Of a stretch of 64,000 nucleotides of DNA, positions 1-9,129 are shown piece by piece (within the stretch, counting starts at the first letter, position 1; the number at the start of each line of letters is the position of its first letter). The DNA lies in the NCBI RefSeq assembly GCF_004214935.1, contig NZ_SFCC01000003.1:1-64000 (forward strand), in the 5' to 3' direction. Origin of the DNA: Amycolatopsis suaedae (GTDB lineage Bacteria; Actinomycetota; Actinomycetes; Mycobacteriales; Pseudonocardiaceae). The translations under genes and the position numbers were made by a program. Below the pieces are notes generated by a model. That model saw only the letters and a program-made list of their open reading frames with translations, did not search any database and had not been told where the DNA came from.

Positions 1-2932
1 CGGAAGCTGGGGCTTCCGCCGTTGGCGACGAATGATTCGCATTATGTGACGAAGGATCAGGCTGCGTCGCATTCGGCTTTGTTGTGTGTGCAGTCGGGTA
101 AGACGCTGAATGATCCGAATCGGTTCAAAGTTTGATGGTGACGGGTATTATTTGAAGTCTGCCGCGGAGATGCGGGAGTACTGGGATGTCGAGGTGCCGG
201 GTGCGGCGGACTCGACGTTGTTGATCGCCGAGCGGGTGGCGTCCTACGAGGAGGTCTACGCGCACCGGGACCGGATGCCGGTCTTCGAGGTCCCCGACGG
301 CCACGACGCCGCGTCCTGGCTGCACCACGAGGTCATGGCCGGCCTGCGCAGGCGGCTGCCGGCCGGAGTGCCGGACGCCTACGTCGAACGCGCCGAGTTC
401 GAGATCGGCGTGATCACCGAGAAGGGCTTCCCGGCCTACTTCCTCATCACCGCCGACCTGATGGCCCACGCCCGCGAGGTCGGTATCCGCGTCGGGCCGG
501 GCCGGGGCTCGGCCGCGGGTTCACTGGTCGCCTACGCGCTGGGCATCACGAACCTCGACCCTATCGAGCTGGGCCTGCTGTTCGAGCGGTTCCTGAATCC
601 GGAACGGGTGTCCATGCCCGACATCGACATGGACTTCGACGACCGCAGGCGCGGCGAGATGATCCGCTACGCCACCGACAGGTACGGCGCAGACAAGGTC
701 GCCCAGGTCATCACCTTCGGCACCATCAAGACCAAGGCCGCGATCAAGGACTCCGCGCGCGTCCACTTCGGACAGCCCGGTTACGCCATCGCGGACAGGA
801 TCTCCAAGGCGCTGCCCCTGCCGGTCGCGGCGAAGGACATCCCGCTGTCCGGGATCGTCGACCCGTCCCACGAACGTTACGGCGAGGCCGCCGAGGTCCG
901 TGCCCTCATCGAGAGCGACGCCGACGTCGCGACGATCTTCGAGACGGCCCGCGGGCTGGAGGGCCTGGTCCGCAACGCGGGTGTGCACGCGTGTGCGGTG
1001 ATCATGTCCTCGCAGCCGCTGATGGAGTCCATCCCACTGTGGCAGCGTGACGACGGCTCGATCATCACCGGCTGGGACTACCCCTCCTGCGAAGCCATCG
1101 GCCTGCTGAAGATGGACTTCCTCGGCCTGCGCAACCTCACCGTCATCGGCGACGCCATCGACAACATCAAGGCCAACCGCGGCGAGGACATCGACCTCGA
1201 CACGCTGCCGACGACCGATCCGGAGACCTACGCGCTGCTCGGCAGGGGCGAGAGCCTCGGCGTGTTCCAGCTCGACGGCGTGGCCATGCGGGAACTGCTG
1301 CGCCGCATGGGACCCACCGGCTTCGATGACATCATCGCCGTCAACGCGTTGTACCGGCCCGGCCCGATGGCGATGAACACACACAACAACTACGCCGACC
1401 GCAAGAACGGCAGGCAGGCCATCGAGCCGATCCACCGGGAGCTGGCCGAACCGCTGCGCGACATCCTCGCCGAGACCTACGGCCTGGTCGTCTACCAGGA
1501 ACAGATCATGCAGATCGCCCAGCGGGTCGCCGGGTACTCCATGGGCCGCGCCGACGTGCTGCGCCGCGCGATGGGCAAGAAGAAGAAAGAGGTGCTGGAG
1601 AAGGAGTTCGAGGGCTTCGAGGCTGGGATGCTCGAACGCGGCTTCTCGCCGGAGGCGGTGCGGGCACTGTGGGACACGATCCTGCCGTTCGCCGGGTACG
1701 CGTTCAACAAGAGCCACGCCGCCGGGTACGCACTGGTGGGTTTCTGGACGGCCTACCTCAAGGCCAACTACCCGGCCGAGTACATGGCCGCGCTGCTCAC
1801 CTCCGTCGGTGACAACAAGGACAAGTCGGCCGTCTACCTGTCCGAGTGCCGCCGCCTGGGCATCAGGGTGCTGCCACCGGACGTCAACGAGTCCGGTCCG
1901 CGGTTCACCGCCGTCGGCGCCGACATCCGGTTCGGCATGGGCGCGGTCCGCAACGTGGGTGCCGGGGTGGTCGACTCGGTCATCCGGACCAGGGAACGGA
2001 CCGGCAAGTACACCTCGTTCCAGGACTTCCTCACCCGCTCGGAGCTGGCCGTCTGCCACAAGCGGGCGCTGGAGTCGCTGATCAAGGCCGGCGCGTTCGA
2101 CTCGCTCGGCGCCAGCAGGCTCGGCCTGCTGCGGGTGCACGAGGAGGCCGTCGACGCGGTGGTGCCGCTCAAGCGGCGGGAGGCCATGGGCCAGTTCGAC
2201 CTGTTCGGAGTGGACGGTCCGGCGGAGGAGTCCTCGCCGCTGGCGCACCTGCGCGTCGACGCCGGGGAGTTCGACCGCAAGCAACTGCTCGCACACGAAC
2301 GGCAGATGCTGGGCCTGTACGTGTCGGCGCACCCGCTGGACGGCGCCGAGGCACAGCTGCGCCGCCACGCGCCGAAGCCGATCGCCGGGCTGCTCGCCGA
2401 CCCGCCGCGCGAGGGCGAGGTGGTGGTCGCCGGCCTGGTCACGTCGGTGGACCGGCGGGTCAACAAGAAGGGCGAGCCGTGGGCGATCTGCACGGTGGAG
2501 GACATGGACGCCTCGCTGGAGGTGCTGTTCTTCCCCAAGTCCTACGCGTTGTTCGGCGCGTGGCTGGTGGAGGACGAGGCGGTGGTTGTCACCGGCAGGG
2601 TCAACTGGCGGGAGGAACGGATGTCGGTGTTCGGCGCGGCGGTGACGTCGCTGGAGTTGTCGGCGGCCCCGGAGGAGCCGTTCGTCCTGCGGGTGGCCGC
2701 GGACGGGCTGGATCAGGACGTCGTCACCGAGCTGCGGCGGACGCTGCTCGCACACCGCGGTGACACGCCGGTGCGGCTGCGGCTCGTCGCCGGGACGCGG
2801 GAGCGGCTGTACGCCCTGGACGATTACCCGGTGCGGGTCGGTTCCGGACTGCTCGGCGAGCTGAAGGGCATCCCGGGGGTGGCGGCCGACGGATATTCGG
2901 TTGCCGCCGCCGACGCCGGGCGACCAGGGTGA
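1..2932 (+). CDS. dnaE: DNA polymerase III alpha subunit (DnaE1-type), 3' part, apparent frameshift
   Basis: Replicative DNA polymerase subunit, catalysing template-directed DNA synthesis in the holoenzyme. The gene enters from the left and lacks the N-terminal PHP part. Visible are [10 protein letters not shown] (about 494-523), the metal-binding PDIDMDFDD motif (about 616-642), [15 protein letters not shown] (about 1321-1365) and a C-terminal OB fold (about 2418-2670). The motif set and C-terminus fit DnaE1 rather than the mutagenic DnaE2. Bases 1-130 read in frame 1 as conserved DnaE sequence ending NDPNRFKV and then hit TGA at 130-132. The homologous continuation [10 protein letters not shown] is one frame on, consistent with one extra A in the AAA at about 127-129. 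The gene should be essential, so a sequencing or assembly error is the simplest explanation. Codons before about base 180 use far more T in third position than the rest. Confidence 0.93.
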
Positions 2933-2936
2933 GCGG

Positions 2937-3665
2937 GTGGTCGATCGTCAGTACTCCGACGCCGAGCTGGCGTCGTTCTACGACCTGGTCAACCCGTGGC
3001 ACGAGCGTGGCGACTCCGGGTTCTACCTGAGGCTGATCATGGCGGCCGGTTCCGTGCTGGACGTCGGCTGCGGCACCGGCCTGCTGCTGCACCGGGCCAG
3101 GCAGGAGGGCCACACCGGCAGGCTGACCGGCGTCGACCCCGCCGAGGGCATGCTCGCCGTGGCCCGTACCCGGACCGACATCGAATGGGTGCCGGGCGAC
3201 GCGTCGGCGATTTCCTGGACGGGCGGGTTCGACCTGGCGATCATGACCGGCCACGCGTTCCAGGTGCTGCTCACCGACGACGAGATCCGGACCCTGTTCC
3301 GCCGGGTGCGCCGCGCACTCGCCGACGGTGGCCGGTTCGCGTTCGAGACCCGCAATCCGGCAGCGCGGGCGTGGGAGCGGTGGACGCCCGAGCACGTCAC
3401 GGAGGTCACCGGGCCGGACGGCACGGTGCTGCGGGCGTGGAACGAGGTGGAGCGGGTCGAAGGCGAGTTCGTCACGTTCACCGGGGTGTTCAGCGGTCCC
3501 TGGGCCGAGCCGAGGGTCAGCCGCAGCACGCTGCGGTTCCTCACCGCCGCGCGGCTGGACGAACTGCTCGCCGAGACGGGGTTCACCGTCGCGGACCGCT
3601 ACGGCGACTGGTCCGGCGGGCCGTTCACGGCCACCAGCCGGGAGATCATCACGATCGCGCGGTAA
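2937..3665 (+). CDS. class I SAM-dependent methyltransferase
   Basis: Predicted cytosolic methyltransferase; substrate unknown. The SAM-binding motif VLDVGCGTG lies at residues 40-48, followed by an acidic motif II region (GVDPAEGM) and motif III around FDLAIMTGHAFQVL. The length of about 242 residues is normal for the Methyltransf_25 family. The GTG at 2937 is preferred because it lies 4 bases after the dnaE stop and gives a natural N-terminus (VVDRQYSDAELASFYD). An in-frame TTG at 2901 would overlap dnaE. It is probably co-transcribed with dnaE. The phrase YDLVNPWHERGDSGFY is typical of actinobacterial members without a defined substrate. Confidence 0.85.
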   Translation: MVDRQYSDAELASFYDLVNPWHERGDSGFYLRLIMAAGSVLDVGCGTGLLLHRARQEGHTGRLTGVDPAEGMLAVARTRTDIEWVPGDASAISWTGGFDLAIMTGHAFQVLLTDDEIRTLFRRVRRALADGGRFAFETRNPAARAWERWTPEHVTEVTGPDGTVLRAWNEVERVEGEFVTFTGVFSGPWAEPRVSRSTLRFLTAARLDELLAETGFTVADRYGDWSGGPFTATSREIITIAR

Positions 3666-3741
3666 CCCGGGAAGCCCGTCAACGGCGGCAACCTGGCCGT
3701 CCCTACAATCGGGACATATCCCCCACCCGAAGGGACGCTTC

Positions 3742-4074
3742 GTGCTCACCAGCGCCATCGGACGGTTCCGCCTGCTCGCCTTGGCCGAGGCCGTTTCCTG
3801 GGCCGGTCTGCTGATCGGCATGTTCTTCAAGTACGTGGTGATCGGCAACGAGATCGGCGTGAAGATCTTCGGCCCGATCCACGGCGTGGTGTTCGTCGCC
3901 TACGTGATCGCCGCGCTGCTGGTGCGCGCGTCGCTGCGCTGGGATGCCCGCACCACCGTGCTCGCGCTGGTCGCCAGCATTCCGCCGTTCGGCACCGTGC
4001 TGTTCGAGCGCTGGGCCACCCGTACCGGGCGCCTGGGAGCGGACCGCCGCGAGTCCACCGTTCCCGCCCCGTGA
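3742..4074 (+). CDS. DUF3817 integral membrane protein
   Basis: Small membrane protein of about 110 residues with three hydrophobic segments: LLALAEAVSWAGLLIGMFF, IHGVVFVAYVIAALLV and TTVLALVASIPPFGTVLFE. The E in the first helix and the GPIHG motif between helices are characteristic of the DUF3817 family. Members are found in actinobacteria and their function is unknown. The GTG at 3742 is preceded by GAAGGGA at 3729-3735, and a TACAAT -10-like hexamer lies at 3704-3709, suggesting its own promoter. It converges on the AraC gene with a 9-base gap. Confidence 0.85.
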   Translation: MLTSAIGRFRLLALAEAVSWAGLLIGMFFKYVVIGNEIGVKIFGPIHGVVFVAYVIAALLVRASLRWDARTTVLALVASIPPFGTVLFERWATRTGRLGADRRESTVPAP

Positions 4075-4083
4075 GTTGACCAT

Positions 4084-4983
4084 TCAGGGCGACTTCCGGT
4101 ACCTGCCGGGTGCGACGCCGTGCTGTCGTTTGAACGCGACGGCGAACGCGAACTGCGACTGATAGCCGACCGCGCCGGCGATGACGTCGAGCGCCGCGTC
4201 GGACTCGCGCAGCATCCGGGCGGCGATCGTCATCCTCCACCAGGTCAGGTACCGCACCGGTGGCTGGCCGACCAGCTCGCTGAACCGCCTCGCGAACGGC
4301 GCTCTGGACAAGCCGGTGAGCATCGCCAGTGACGCGACGGTCCACGGGTGTGCGGGGTCCTGGTGGACGGCGTGCAGCGCGGCAGCGACAGCCGGGTCAC
4401 GCAACGCCGCCGCCCAGCCGGTATCCGGCACGTCCAGCCAGGCGCGCAGGGCGTACAGCAACAGCAGGTCGAGGAGCGCGGGAACGGCGGCGTCCGCGCC
4501 CGGCTTCGGCAGCGTCAGTTCGGTACCGAGCAGGTCCACCGCGGCCTTCAGTTCGGGGTGACCGCCGGCGTTCAGGCGGATGACGTCGGGCAGGTCCCTC
4601 AGCAAGGGATGGTGGCCGGGCGGGGCGAGTTCGTAGGCGCCGCACAGCGTCACGGTCGACGGTTCGGTGGCGTCGTCGACGGCCCGGCTGCCGGGGGGAT
4701 CGGCGGTGGCGGGGTCGCACAGGTGAGCGGCCGGTGGCGTCGCCGGGCTGTCGGCCAGCACGTGCCCACGTCCGTGCGGCAGGAGCACGACGTCACCCGC
4801 GCCGAGCCGGAGAGGTGCGGCACCGGCCGGGACGAGCACGCAGTTGCCTCGCACGATCACCCGGAACCCCACGGCACCGGGTACCGGCGCGAACTGCTGC
4901 GCCCACGGAGCGTGCCACGTCACGAGGGCCGACCTCGGTCGGCCGTGCCGCAGCACGGACAGCACGTCGCTCAGCACATCCAC
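4084..4983 (-). CDS. AraC-family transcriptional regulator with N-terminal cupin
   Basis: Predicted DNA-binding regulator of about 299 residues. The N-terminal half is a cupin sensor (AraC_binding_2 type; RVIVRGNCVLVP then LGAGDVVLLPHGRGH). The C-terminal 100 residues form the double helix-turn-helix (WTVASLAMLTGLSRAPFARRF and LDVIAGAVGYQSQFAFAVAFKRQHGVAPGRYR). The GTG at 4983 gives the usual family N-terminus (MDVLSDVLSVLRHGRPRSALV); the longer frame to 5040 has no plausible start. It is transcribed divergently from the oxidoreductase at 5076, an arrangement common for AraC regulators of quinone-reductase-like enzymes, so that gene is the likely target. The inducer is unknown. Confidence 0.9.
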   Translation of the reverse strand: MDVLSDVLSVLRHGRPRSALVTWHAPWAQQFAPVPGAVGFRVIVRGNCVLVPAGAAPLRLGAGDVVLLPHGRGHVLADSPATPPAAHLCDPATADPPGSRAVDDATEPSTVTLCGAYELAPPGHHPLLRDLPDVIRLNAGGHPELKAAVDLLGTELTLPKPGADAAVPALLDLLLLYALRAWLDVPDTGWAAALRDPAVAAALHAVHQDPAHPWTVASLAMLTGLSRAPFARRFSELVGQPPVRYLTWWRMTIAARMLRESDAALDVIAGAVGYQSQFAFAVAFKRQHGVAPGRYRKSP

Positions 4984-5075
4984 GACGGCGACCCTAGGCC
5001 ACCGAAGACGATCACGAATGAATGAGCGGCTATGACACATGGCTTGTCTCAGCCGGGATTCCTACGGTGGAGATC

Positions 5076-5993
5076 ATGAAAGCCGCACGGATTCATCAGC
5101 ACGGCGACGCGAGCGTCATCCGGATCGAGGAGATCCCACGTCCGGTGCCCGGGCCCGGTCAGGTACTGATCGAGGTCGCCGCGACGTCGTTCAATCCGAC
5201 CGAGGTGGCGTTGCGGAACGGCGCGCTGCGTGACCTGGTCCCGATAGCCCTGCCGCTCACGCTGGGCTGGGATGTCTCGGGCACGGTCGCGGAACTCGGT
5301 GCGGGGGTGACCGGTCCAGCGGTCGGCGACCGGGTCATCGGCTGGACCGACGGCGCGGCCGCGGAGTTCGCCGTCGCCGGCGCCACGACGGTGGTCGCAG
5401 CGCCCACCGCCGTTTCCCTCGCCGATGCGGCCGCCATCCCCCTCGCCGGGTTGACGGCCTGGCAGGCGATCGAGCGTGCCCGGCTCGTCGCCGGTGAGCG
5501 GGTTCTGGTCAACGGGGCGGGTGGCGGCATCGGCGGGTTCGCCGTCCAGCTCGCCAAGCACGCCGGGGCACACGTGATCGCCACCGCCAGTCCGCGCAGC
5601 AGGCAGACGGTCCTGCGATACGGCGCCGACCAGGTCGTCGACTACACCACCACGGCCCTGAGCACCGCACTCGGCAACCAGGTAGACGTCGTGAACCTCG
5701 TCGGCCTCGACCCGCCGCAGGCCCGCGCGCTGGCCCGGCTCGTCCGGCCGGGGGGCCGCATCGTCTCGGCCACCAACGAATTCGAGGCACCGGACGGCAC
5801 CGGCGTGACCACGGCACACGTCGTGGCACGCAACGACGCCGCCCAGCTCGATGCGTTGGTGGGGCTGGTGAACGACGGCGTGATCACCGTCGAGGTCACC
5901 GAACGCCGCCTGCTCGGCGAACTCGCCGACCTCCACCGAAGGAGCGAGAAGGGCGACATCCGCGGCAAGGTCATCGTGCTGCCTGCGGTGTGA
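5076..5993 (+). CDS. NADP-dependent zinc-independent MDR oxidoreductase (quinone reductase-like)
   Basis: Medium-chain dehydrogenase/reductase of about 305 residues. The N-terminal GroES-like domain (about 1-115) contains TLGWDVSGTVAELG. The Rossmann domain begins at VLVNGAGGGIGGFAVQLAKHAGA, the nucleotide-binding motif of quinone oxidoreductases. The catalytic zinc-ligand cysteines of alcohol dehydrogenases are absent, so reduction of quinones or enones is the likely activity. The ATG at 5076 follows GGTGGAGA at 5066-5073 and begins MKAARIHQHGD, the standard start. The divergent AraC gene probably regulates it. Confidence 0.9.
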   Translation: MKAARIHQHGDASVIRIEEIPRPVPGPGQVLIEVAATSFNPTEVALRNGALRDLVPIALPLTLGWDVSGTVAELGAGVTGPAVGDRVIGWTDGAAAEFAVAGATTVVAAPTAVSLADAAAIPLAGLTAWQAIERARLVAGERVLVNGAGGGIGGFAVQLAKHAGAHVIATASPRSRQTVLRYGADQVVDYTTTALSTALGNQVDVVNLVGLDPPQARALARLVRPGGRIVSATNEFEAPDGTGVTTAHVVARNDAAQLDALVGLVNDGVITVEVTERRLLGELADLHRRSEKGDIRGKVIVLPAV

Positions 5994-6003
5994 GGGCGGG
6001 CGT

Positions 6004-6387
6004 TCAGCCGTCGAGGTCGACGCGGATCGTCAGCAGATCCGTACCGAGCACGCGGACGGCCGTGCTGTTCAGCCGGGGGAGTCCGCGGAGCCGGGCCACC
6101 GGGTCGTCGCCGGGAACCAGGTGCGCCGTGCCCGGGTGCCACCGCCCGCGCAGGCGGACACGCACCCGGGGATCGGCCTGGATGTTGCGTACGTACTGCG
6201 ACCGTTCGCCGTGCTCGGACACCAGCCAGAACGTGTCGCCCCGGCGACGCCCGCCGATCGGCGTCCGCCGGGGCTGCCCTGAGCGGCGGCCGGTCGTCTC
6301 CAGCAGGGTCTGCACGGGCAGCAGTCGCAGCAGCGGGTTGATCCTGCGCTGGACCCAGGTGACCGCCCGGAATTTACGATCGCTCAT
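6004..6387 (-). CDS. nitroreductase/quinone reductase family deazaflavin (F420)-dependent enzyme
   Basis: Protein of about 127 residues from the Ddn-like split beta-barrel family (F420H2-dependent reductases). The signature is LETTGRRSGQPRRTPIGGRRRGDTFWLVSEHG followed by YVRNIQADPRVRVRLRGRW, where the GRRSG segment contacts the F420 phosphate in characterised relatives. The ATG at 6387 (MSDRKFRAVTWVQRRINPLL) gives the normal family start. It is divergent from the LLM-family gene at 6417 with only 29 bases between, so the two may share control. The substrate cannot be told from sequence. Confidence 0.88.
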   Translation of the reverse strand: MSDRKFRAVTWVQRRINPLLRLLPVQTLLETTGRRSGQPRRTPIGGRRRGDTFWLVSEHGERSQYVRNIQADPRVRVRLRGRWHPGTAHLVPGDDPVARLRGLPRLNSTAVRVLGTDLLTIRVDLDG

Positions 6388-6416
6388 ACCCCGACCGTAT
6401 GTGCGACGGTGGTGCC

Positions 6417-7451
6417 ATGCGTACCGGCATCGTGGTAGCGGCCCATCCTGAGACACCCGAGTTGGCCGTGCGGGCCGAGGAGCTGGGGTTCAGCAGCTTC
6501 TGGGTGTACGACACGCCGATGGTCCACGGGGATCCGTTCGTGGCGCTGAGTTCGTGTGCGCGGGCGACCAGCCGGATCAAGCTCGGGATCGCGGTGACCT
6601 CGCCCGCGTTGCGGTCGGCGCCCGCCGCGGCGAGCGGGTTCGCCAGCCTCAACGCCCTGGCACCGGGCCGGATCGCCTGCGGCGTCGGCACCGGGAACAC
6701 CGCCCGGCGCACCCTGGGCATGTCGCCGGCCACGACGGCCGAGCTGGAGACGTTCACCGCCGCGCTCCAGGGGCTGTGTGCCGGACGTCCGGTCGAGTAC
6801 CGGGAGGGCGACCGGGTCAGTGACGTCCGGTTCCTGCATGCCGGGCGGCAGGTGAACACCGCCGACCCGATCGAGTTCGTGGTGGCCGCGCTGGGGCCGA
6901 AGGCCGCCGCCGTCGCCGGCCGCCGCGACGCCGGACTCGTCTCGTTCGGACTGCTGGATCCCGCGGCGTGGCAAGCACTGCACGCGGCTCGCGGGGAGGC
7001 CGCGGCCACGTCCCGTACCGGCGATTCGTACCTGATCACCGCGCTGCACGTCCTCGCCGACGGCGCCGACCCCTACGGCGACGCGGCCCGGGACGCGGTG
7101 GGCCACGTCGTGTCGTCGATGCTGGCCTTCGCCGCCGACACCCCGGCGGCCGCCGCCGGGCTCGGAGCCGAGGAACGTGACGCCGTGCGCCGCCTGCTCG
7201 ACCGGCGGGGCACGACGGCCACCGCGCCGGACCGCTACACCAGGCTCTACCCGAACTACCTGGGACGGATCGCCCCGGAGGACCGGGATCTGATCACCCC
7301 GGCGCTGATGGACGCACTGACCCTGGTCGGGACCGCGGACGAACTCCGTGCCCGCGTCGCCGCCCTGGCCGAAGCGGGTGTCGACGAGATCGTCATCCAG
7401 CCGGTGGTCGACCCGCCGAGGGAGATGGCCGAGATCCGGTCGGTCTGGTGA
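6417..7451 (+). CDS. LLM-class (luciferase-like) oxidoreductase, probably F420-dependent
   Basis: TIM-barrel monooxygenase/reductase of about 344 residues in the bacterial luciferase superfamily. Family features are the N-terminal strand TGIVVAAHPETPELAVRAEELGFSSFWVYD, the LGIAVTSPALRS strand and the ACGVGTGNTARR loop. The C-terminus ends in a typical TLVGTADELRARVAALAEAGVDEIVIQP barrel segment. The ATG at 6417 is used because the upstream in-frame ATG at 6399 gives a non-conserved extension. Together with the adjacent Ddn-like gene this suggests use of the deazaflavin cofactor F420. It is followed by a hairpin at 7456-7476. Confidence 0.87.
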   Translation: MRTGIVVAAHPETPELAVRAEELGFSSFWVYDTPMVHGDPFVALSSCARATSRIKLGIAVTSPALRSAPAAASGFASLNALAPGRIACGVGTGNTARRTLGMSPATTAELETFTAALQGLCAGRPVEYREGDRVSDVRFLHAGRQVNTADPIEFVVAALGPKAAAVAGRRDAGLVSFGLLDPAAWQALHAARGEAAATSRTGDSYLITALHVLADGADPYGDAARDAVGHVVSSMLAFAADTPAAAAGLGAEERDAVRRLLDRRGTTATAPDRYTRLYPNYLGRIAPEDRDLITPALMDALTLVGTADELRARVAALAEAGVDEIVIQPVVDPPREMAEIRSVW

Positions 7452-7455
7452 CTCG

Positions 7456-7476
7456 CTAGTGTCCTCGGGACACTAG
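7456..7476. terminator. bidirectional hairpin between convergent genes
   Basis: CTAGTGTCC (7456-7464) and GGACACTAG (7468-7476) form perfect 9-bp arms around a TCG loop. The hairpin lies between the convergent LLM gene (stop at 7451) and oxidoreductase gene, and overlaps the TAG stop of the latter. No T-run follows, so if it terminates transcription it does so without the classic U tract, as is common in high-GC actinobacteria. Confidence 0.5.
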
Positions 7477-8432
7477 AGGTCGATGACGACCTTCCCGTGC
7501 ACGTGCCGGCCCGCCTGAAGCTCGACCGCGGCCTGGATCCGCTCGACCGGAAAACGTGCCGCGATCGGCACCCGGAGCCTGCCCGACGCGACCAGCCCGG
7601 CGATCTCCTCGATGGCCCCGGCGGCCGCGTTGGCGCCGTTCGCCGGCGTGATGCCGTCGATCTGGGCGGCGATGGTGGTGATGCGCTCGTCCGGCACGCC
7701 GAGTTCGCGTGCCGCCCGCACGGTGTCCGTCCCGTGCAGGTCCATGGCCGCGGTGATGCCGGCGGGAGCCAGCGCACGGACCCGGTCGGCCAGGCCGTCG
7801 CCGTAGGTGACCGGCTCGGCTCCCAGGGCTCGCAGGGCGTCGGCCGAGGTCGCCGACCCCGTCCCGATCACGCGCGCACCCGCGAGGCGCGCGAGCTGGA
7901 CGGCGAACACACCTACCCCGCCGCCCGCACCGCCGATGAGCACCGTGTCGCCGGGGCCCGGGCCGACCACGGCCAGAGCCGCGGCCGCCGTGCAGCCCGC
8001 GATCGAGAGGGTGGCGGCGGTGCCGTCGTCGACGCCGTCGGGGGTGCGGTGCGCCTGTCCGCCCACCGCGATGGTTCCCGCCTCGTCCACGACGACGTAG
8101 TCGGCGACCGCGCGGGACAGTGCGCCGCCGAACACCCGGTCGCCGACCCCGAACTCGCTCACGCCGTCGCCGATCTGGTCCACGATCCCGGCGTAGTCGG
8201 TGCCGAATCCACACGGGAGGCTCAAGCCGAATCGTGCGGCGGTCTCCGCGTCGGAGGTCATGAACCAGTCCATCGGGTTCAGGCCCGCCGCGGTGACCCG
8301 CACGCGAATCTGCCCCGGGCCGGCCTGCGGCACGGGTACCTCGCGGACGCTGAGGGCCTCCGGTCCGCCGAACGACTCGAACTGGACCGCCCGGCCCGTC
8401 GCCGCCGACGCTGTGACGCTCGGTTCTGTCAT
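7473..8432 (-). CDS. NADP-dependent MDR oxidoreductase (quinone reductase-like)
   Basis: Zinc-independent MDR enzyme of 319 residues. The GroES-like domain carries LPCGFGTDYAGIVDQIGDGVSEFGVGDRVFGG and the Rossmann motif is DTVLIGGAGGGVGVFAVQLARLAGARVIG (about residues 158-186). It is a paralogue of the 5076 enzyme with the same predicted reduction of quinones or activated alkenes. Start at 8432 is ATG after a GGAGACAAC-like sequence. It is divergent from the TetR gene at 8506, with a palindromic operator candidate between them, so it is the likely target of that repressor. Confidence 0.9.
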   Translation of the reverse strand: MTEPSVTASAATGRAVQFESFGGPEALSVREVPVPQAGPGQIRVRVTAAGLNPMDWFMTSDAETAARFGLSLPCGFGTDYAGIVDQIGDGVSEFGVGDRVFGGALSRAVADYVVVDEAGTIAVGGQAHRTPDGVDDGTAATLSIAGCTAAAALAVVGPGPGDTVLIGGAGGGVGVFAVQLARLAGARVIGTGSATSADALRALGAEPVTYGDGLADRVRALAPAGITAAMDLHGTDTVRAARELGVPDERITTIAAQIDGITPANGANAAAGAIEEIAGLVASGRLRVPIAARFPVERIQAAVELQAGRHVHGKVVIDL

Positions 8433-8457
8433 GCTCGTTGTCTCCTGAAACGGACTA

Positions 8458-8491
8458 CGCTTCGGTTAGTGATCCCAGTCTAACGCAAGTG
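8458..8491. promoter_or_regulatory. candidate TetR operator in divergent intergenic region
   Basis: CGCTTCGGTTAG (8458-8469) and CTAACGCAAGTG (8480-8491) form an imperfect inverted repeat, 9 of 12 positions matching including an exact TTAG/CTAA core, around a 10-base spacer. It is centred between the oxidoreductase start at 8432 and the TetR start at 8506. This is the expected size and place for an autoregulatory TetR operator controlling both genes. Confidence 0.5.
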
Positions 8492-8505
8492 GAGCGTGAT
8501 CCGTT

Positions 8506-9129
8506 TTGGCTGCCGCGGAGAGCCGTAAACCGCGAGCGGATGCGACCCGCAACCGCAGGCAACTGCTGGCCGTGGCGACCCGTTTGTTCGCTTCTGCCGA
8601 GGCCGAGCCGTCGATGCGCGCGATCGCCAACGAGGCCGGGGTCGGCATCGCCACCCTCTACCGGCACTTCCCCACCCGCGAGTCGCTGGTCGAGGCGGTC
8701 TACCAGGACCAGGTCTCGCGACTGACCGCCGGTGCCCGTGAGCTACTCGCCCAGTTCGGCCCGCCCGCGGCGCTGCGACGCTGGATGGACCTGTTCGGGG
8801 AGTGGATCGCGACGAAGAACGGGATGCTCGACACGCTGCTCGCGATGGTCGAGTCGGGCGAGATCGCCCATGCCCACACCCGGACCGAGCTGCTCGGGGC
8901 CATCGAGGACATCCTCGAAGCCGGCCGGGCGAGCGGGGAACTCCGCGCCGACGTCCCCGCCGAGGACATCGCCGCCTCGCTCATCGGCATCTTCACCGTG
9001 GCCGGCACGCCCGAGCACGCCGCGATGGCGGCTCGCCTGCTGGACCTGCTGATGGACGGACTCCGGCCTGCCGCTCCGTGCCCAGGCCGCGACGACGGTC
9101 AGGCGGCGGGACGGCCCGCTCCGGCGTAG
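8506..9129 (+). CDS. TetR/AcrR-family transcriptional repressor
   Basis: Repressor of 207 residues. The N-terminal helix-turn-helix is clear: RRQLLAVATRLFASAEAEPSMRAIANEAGVGIATLYRHFPTRESLVEAVY (about residues 17-67). The C-terminal ligand domain has GELRADVPAEDIAASLIGIF typical of the TetR_C_11 group. The start is TTG at 8506 with GGAG at 8491-8494; no in-frame ATG or GTG fits better. The last 31 bases overlap the convergent NlpC/P60 gene. Its likely target is the divergent oxidoreductase. Confidence 0.88.
   Translation: MAAAESRKPRADATRNRRQLLAVATRLFASAEAEPSMRAIANEAGVGIATLYRHFPTRESLVEAVYQDQVSRLTAGARELLAQFGPPAALRRWMDLFGEWIATKNGMLDTLLAMVESGEIAHAHTRTELLGAIEDILEAGRASGELRADVPAEDIAASLIGIFTVAGTPEHAAMAARLLDLLMDGLRPAAPCPGRDDGQAAGRPAPA

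Noticed and set aside
120..135. prfB-like programmed frameshift in dnaE as a firm call
   Set aside because: Only the slip-like GTT TGA is present. No upstream Shine-Dalgarno-like stimulator is at the right distance, and one extra A explains it more simply.
521..2755. A 744-residue reading frame antisense to dnaE
   Set aside because: Its sequence is Arg/Gly/His-rich low complexity that mirrors the GC-rich codons of dnaE. No start signal or family match is visible. The same applies to long antisense frames at 18322-21123, 23061-25208, 32435-34384 and 45539-47737.
7473..8432. Zinc alcohol dehydrogenase
   Set aside because: The conserved cysteine/histidine zinc ligands are missing. The GAGGGVG Rossmann motif fits quinone reductase-like MDR proteins.
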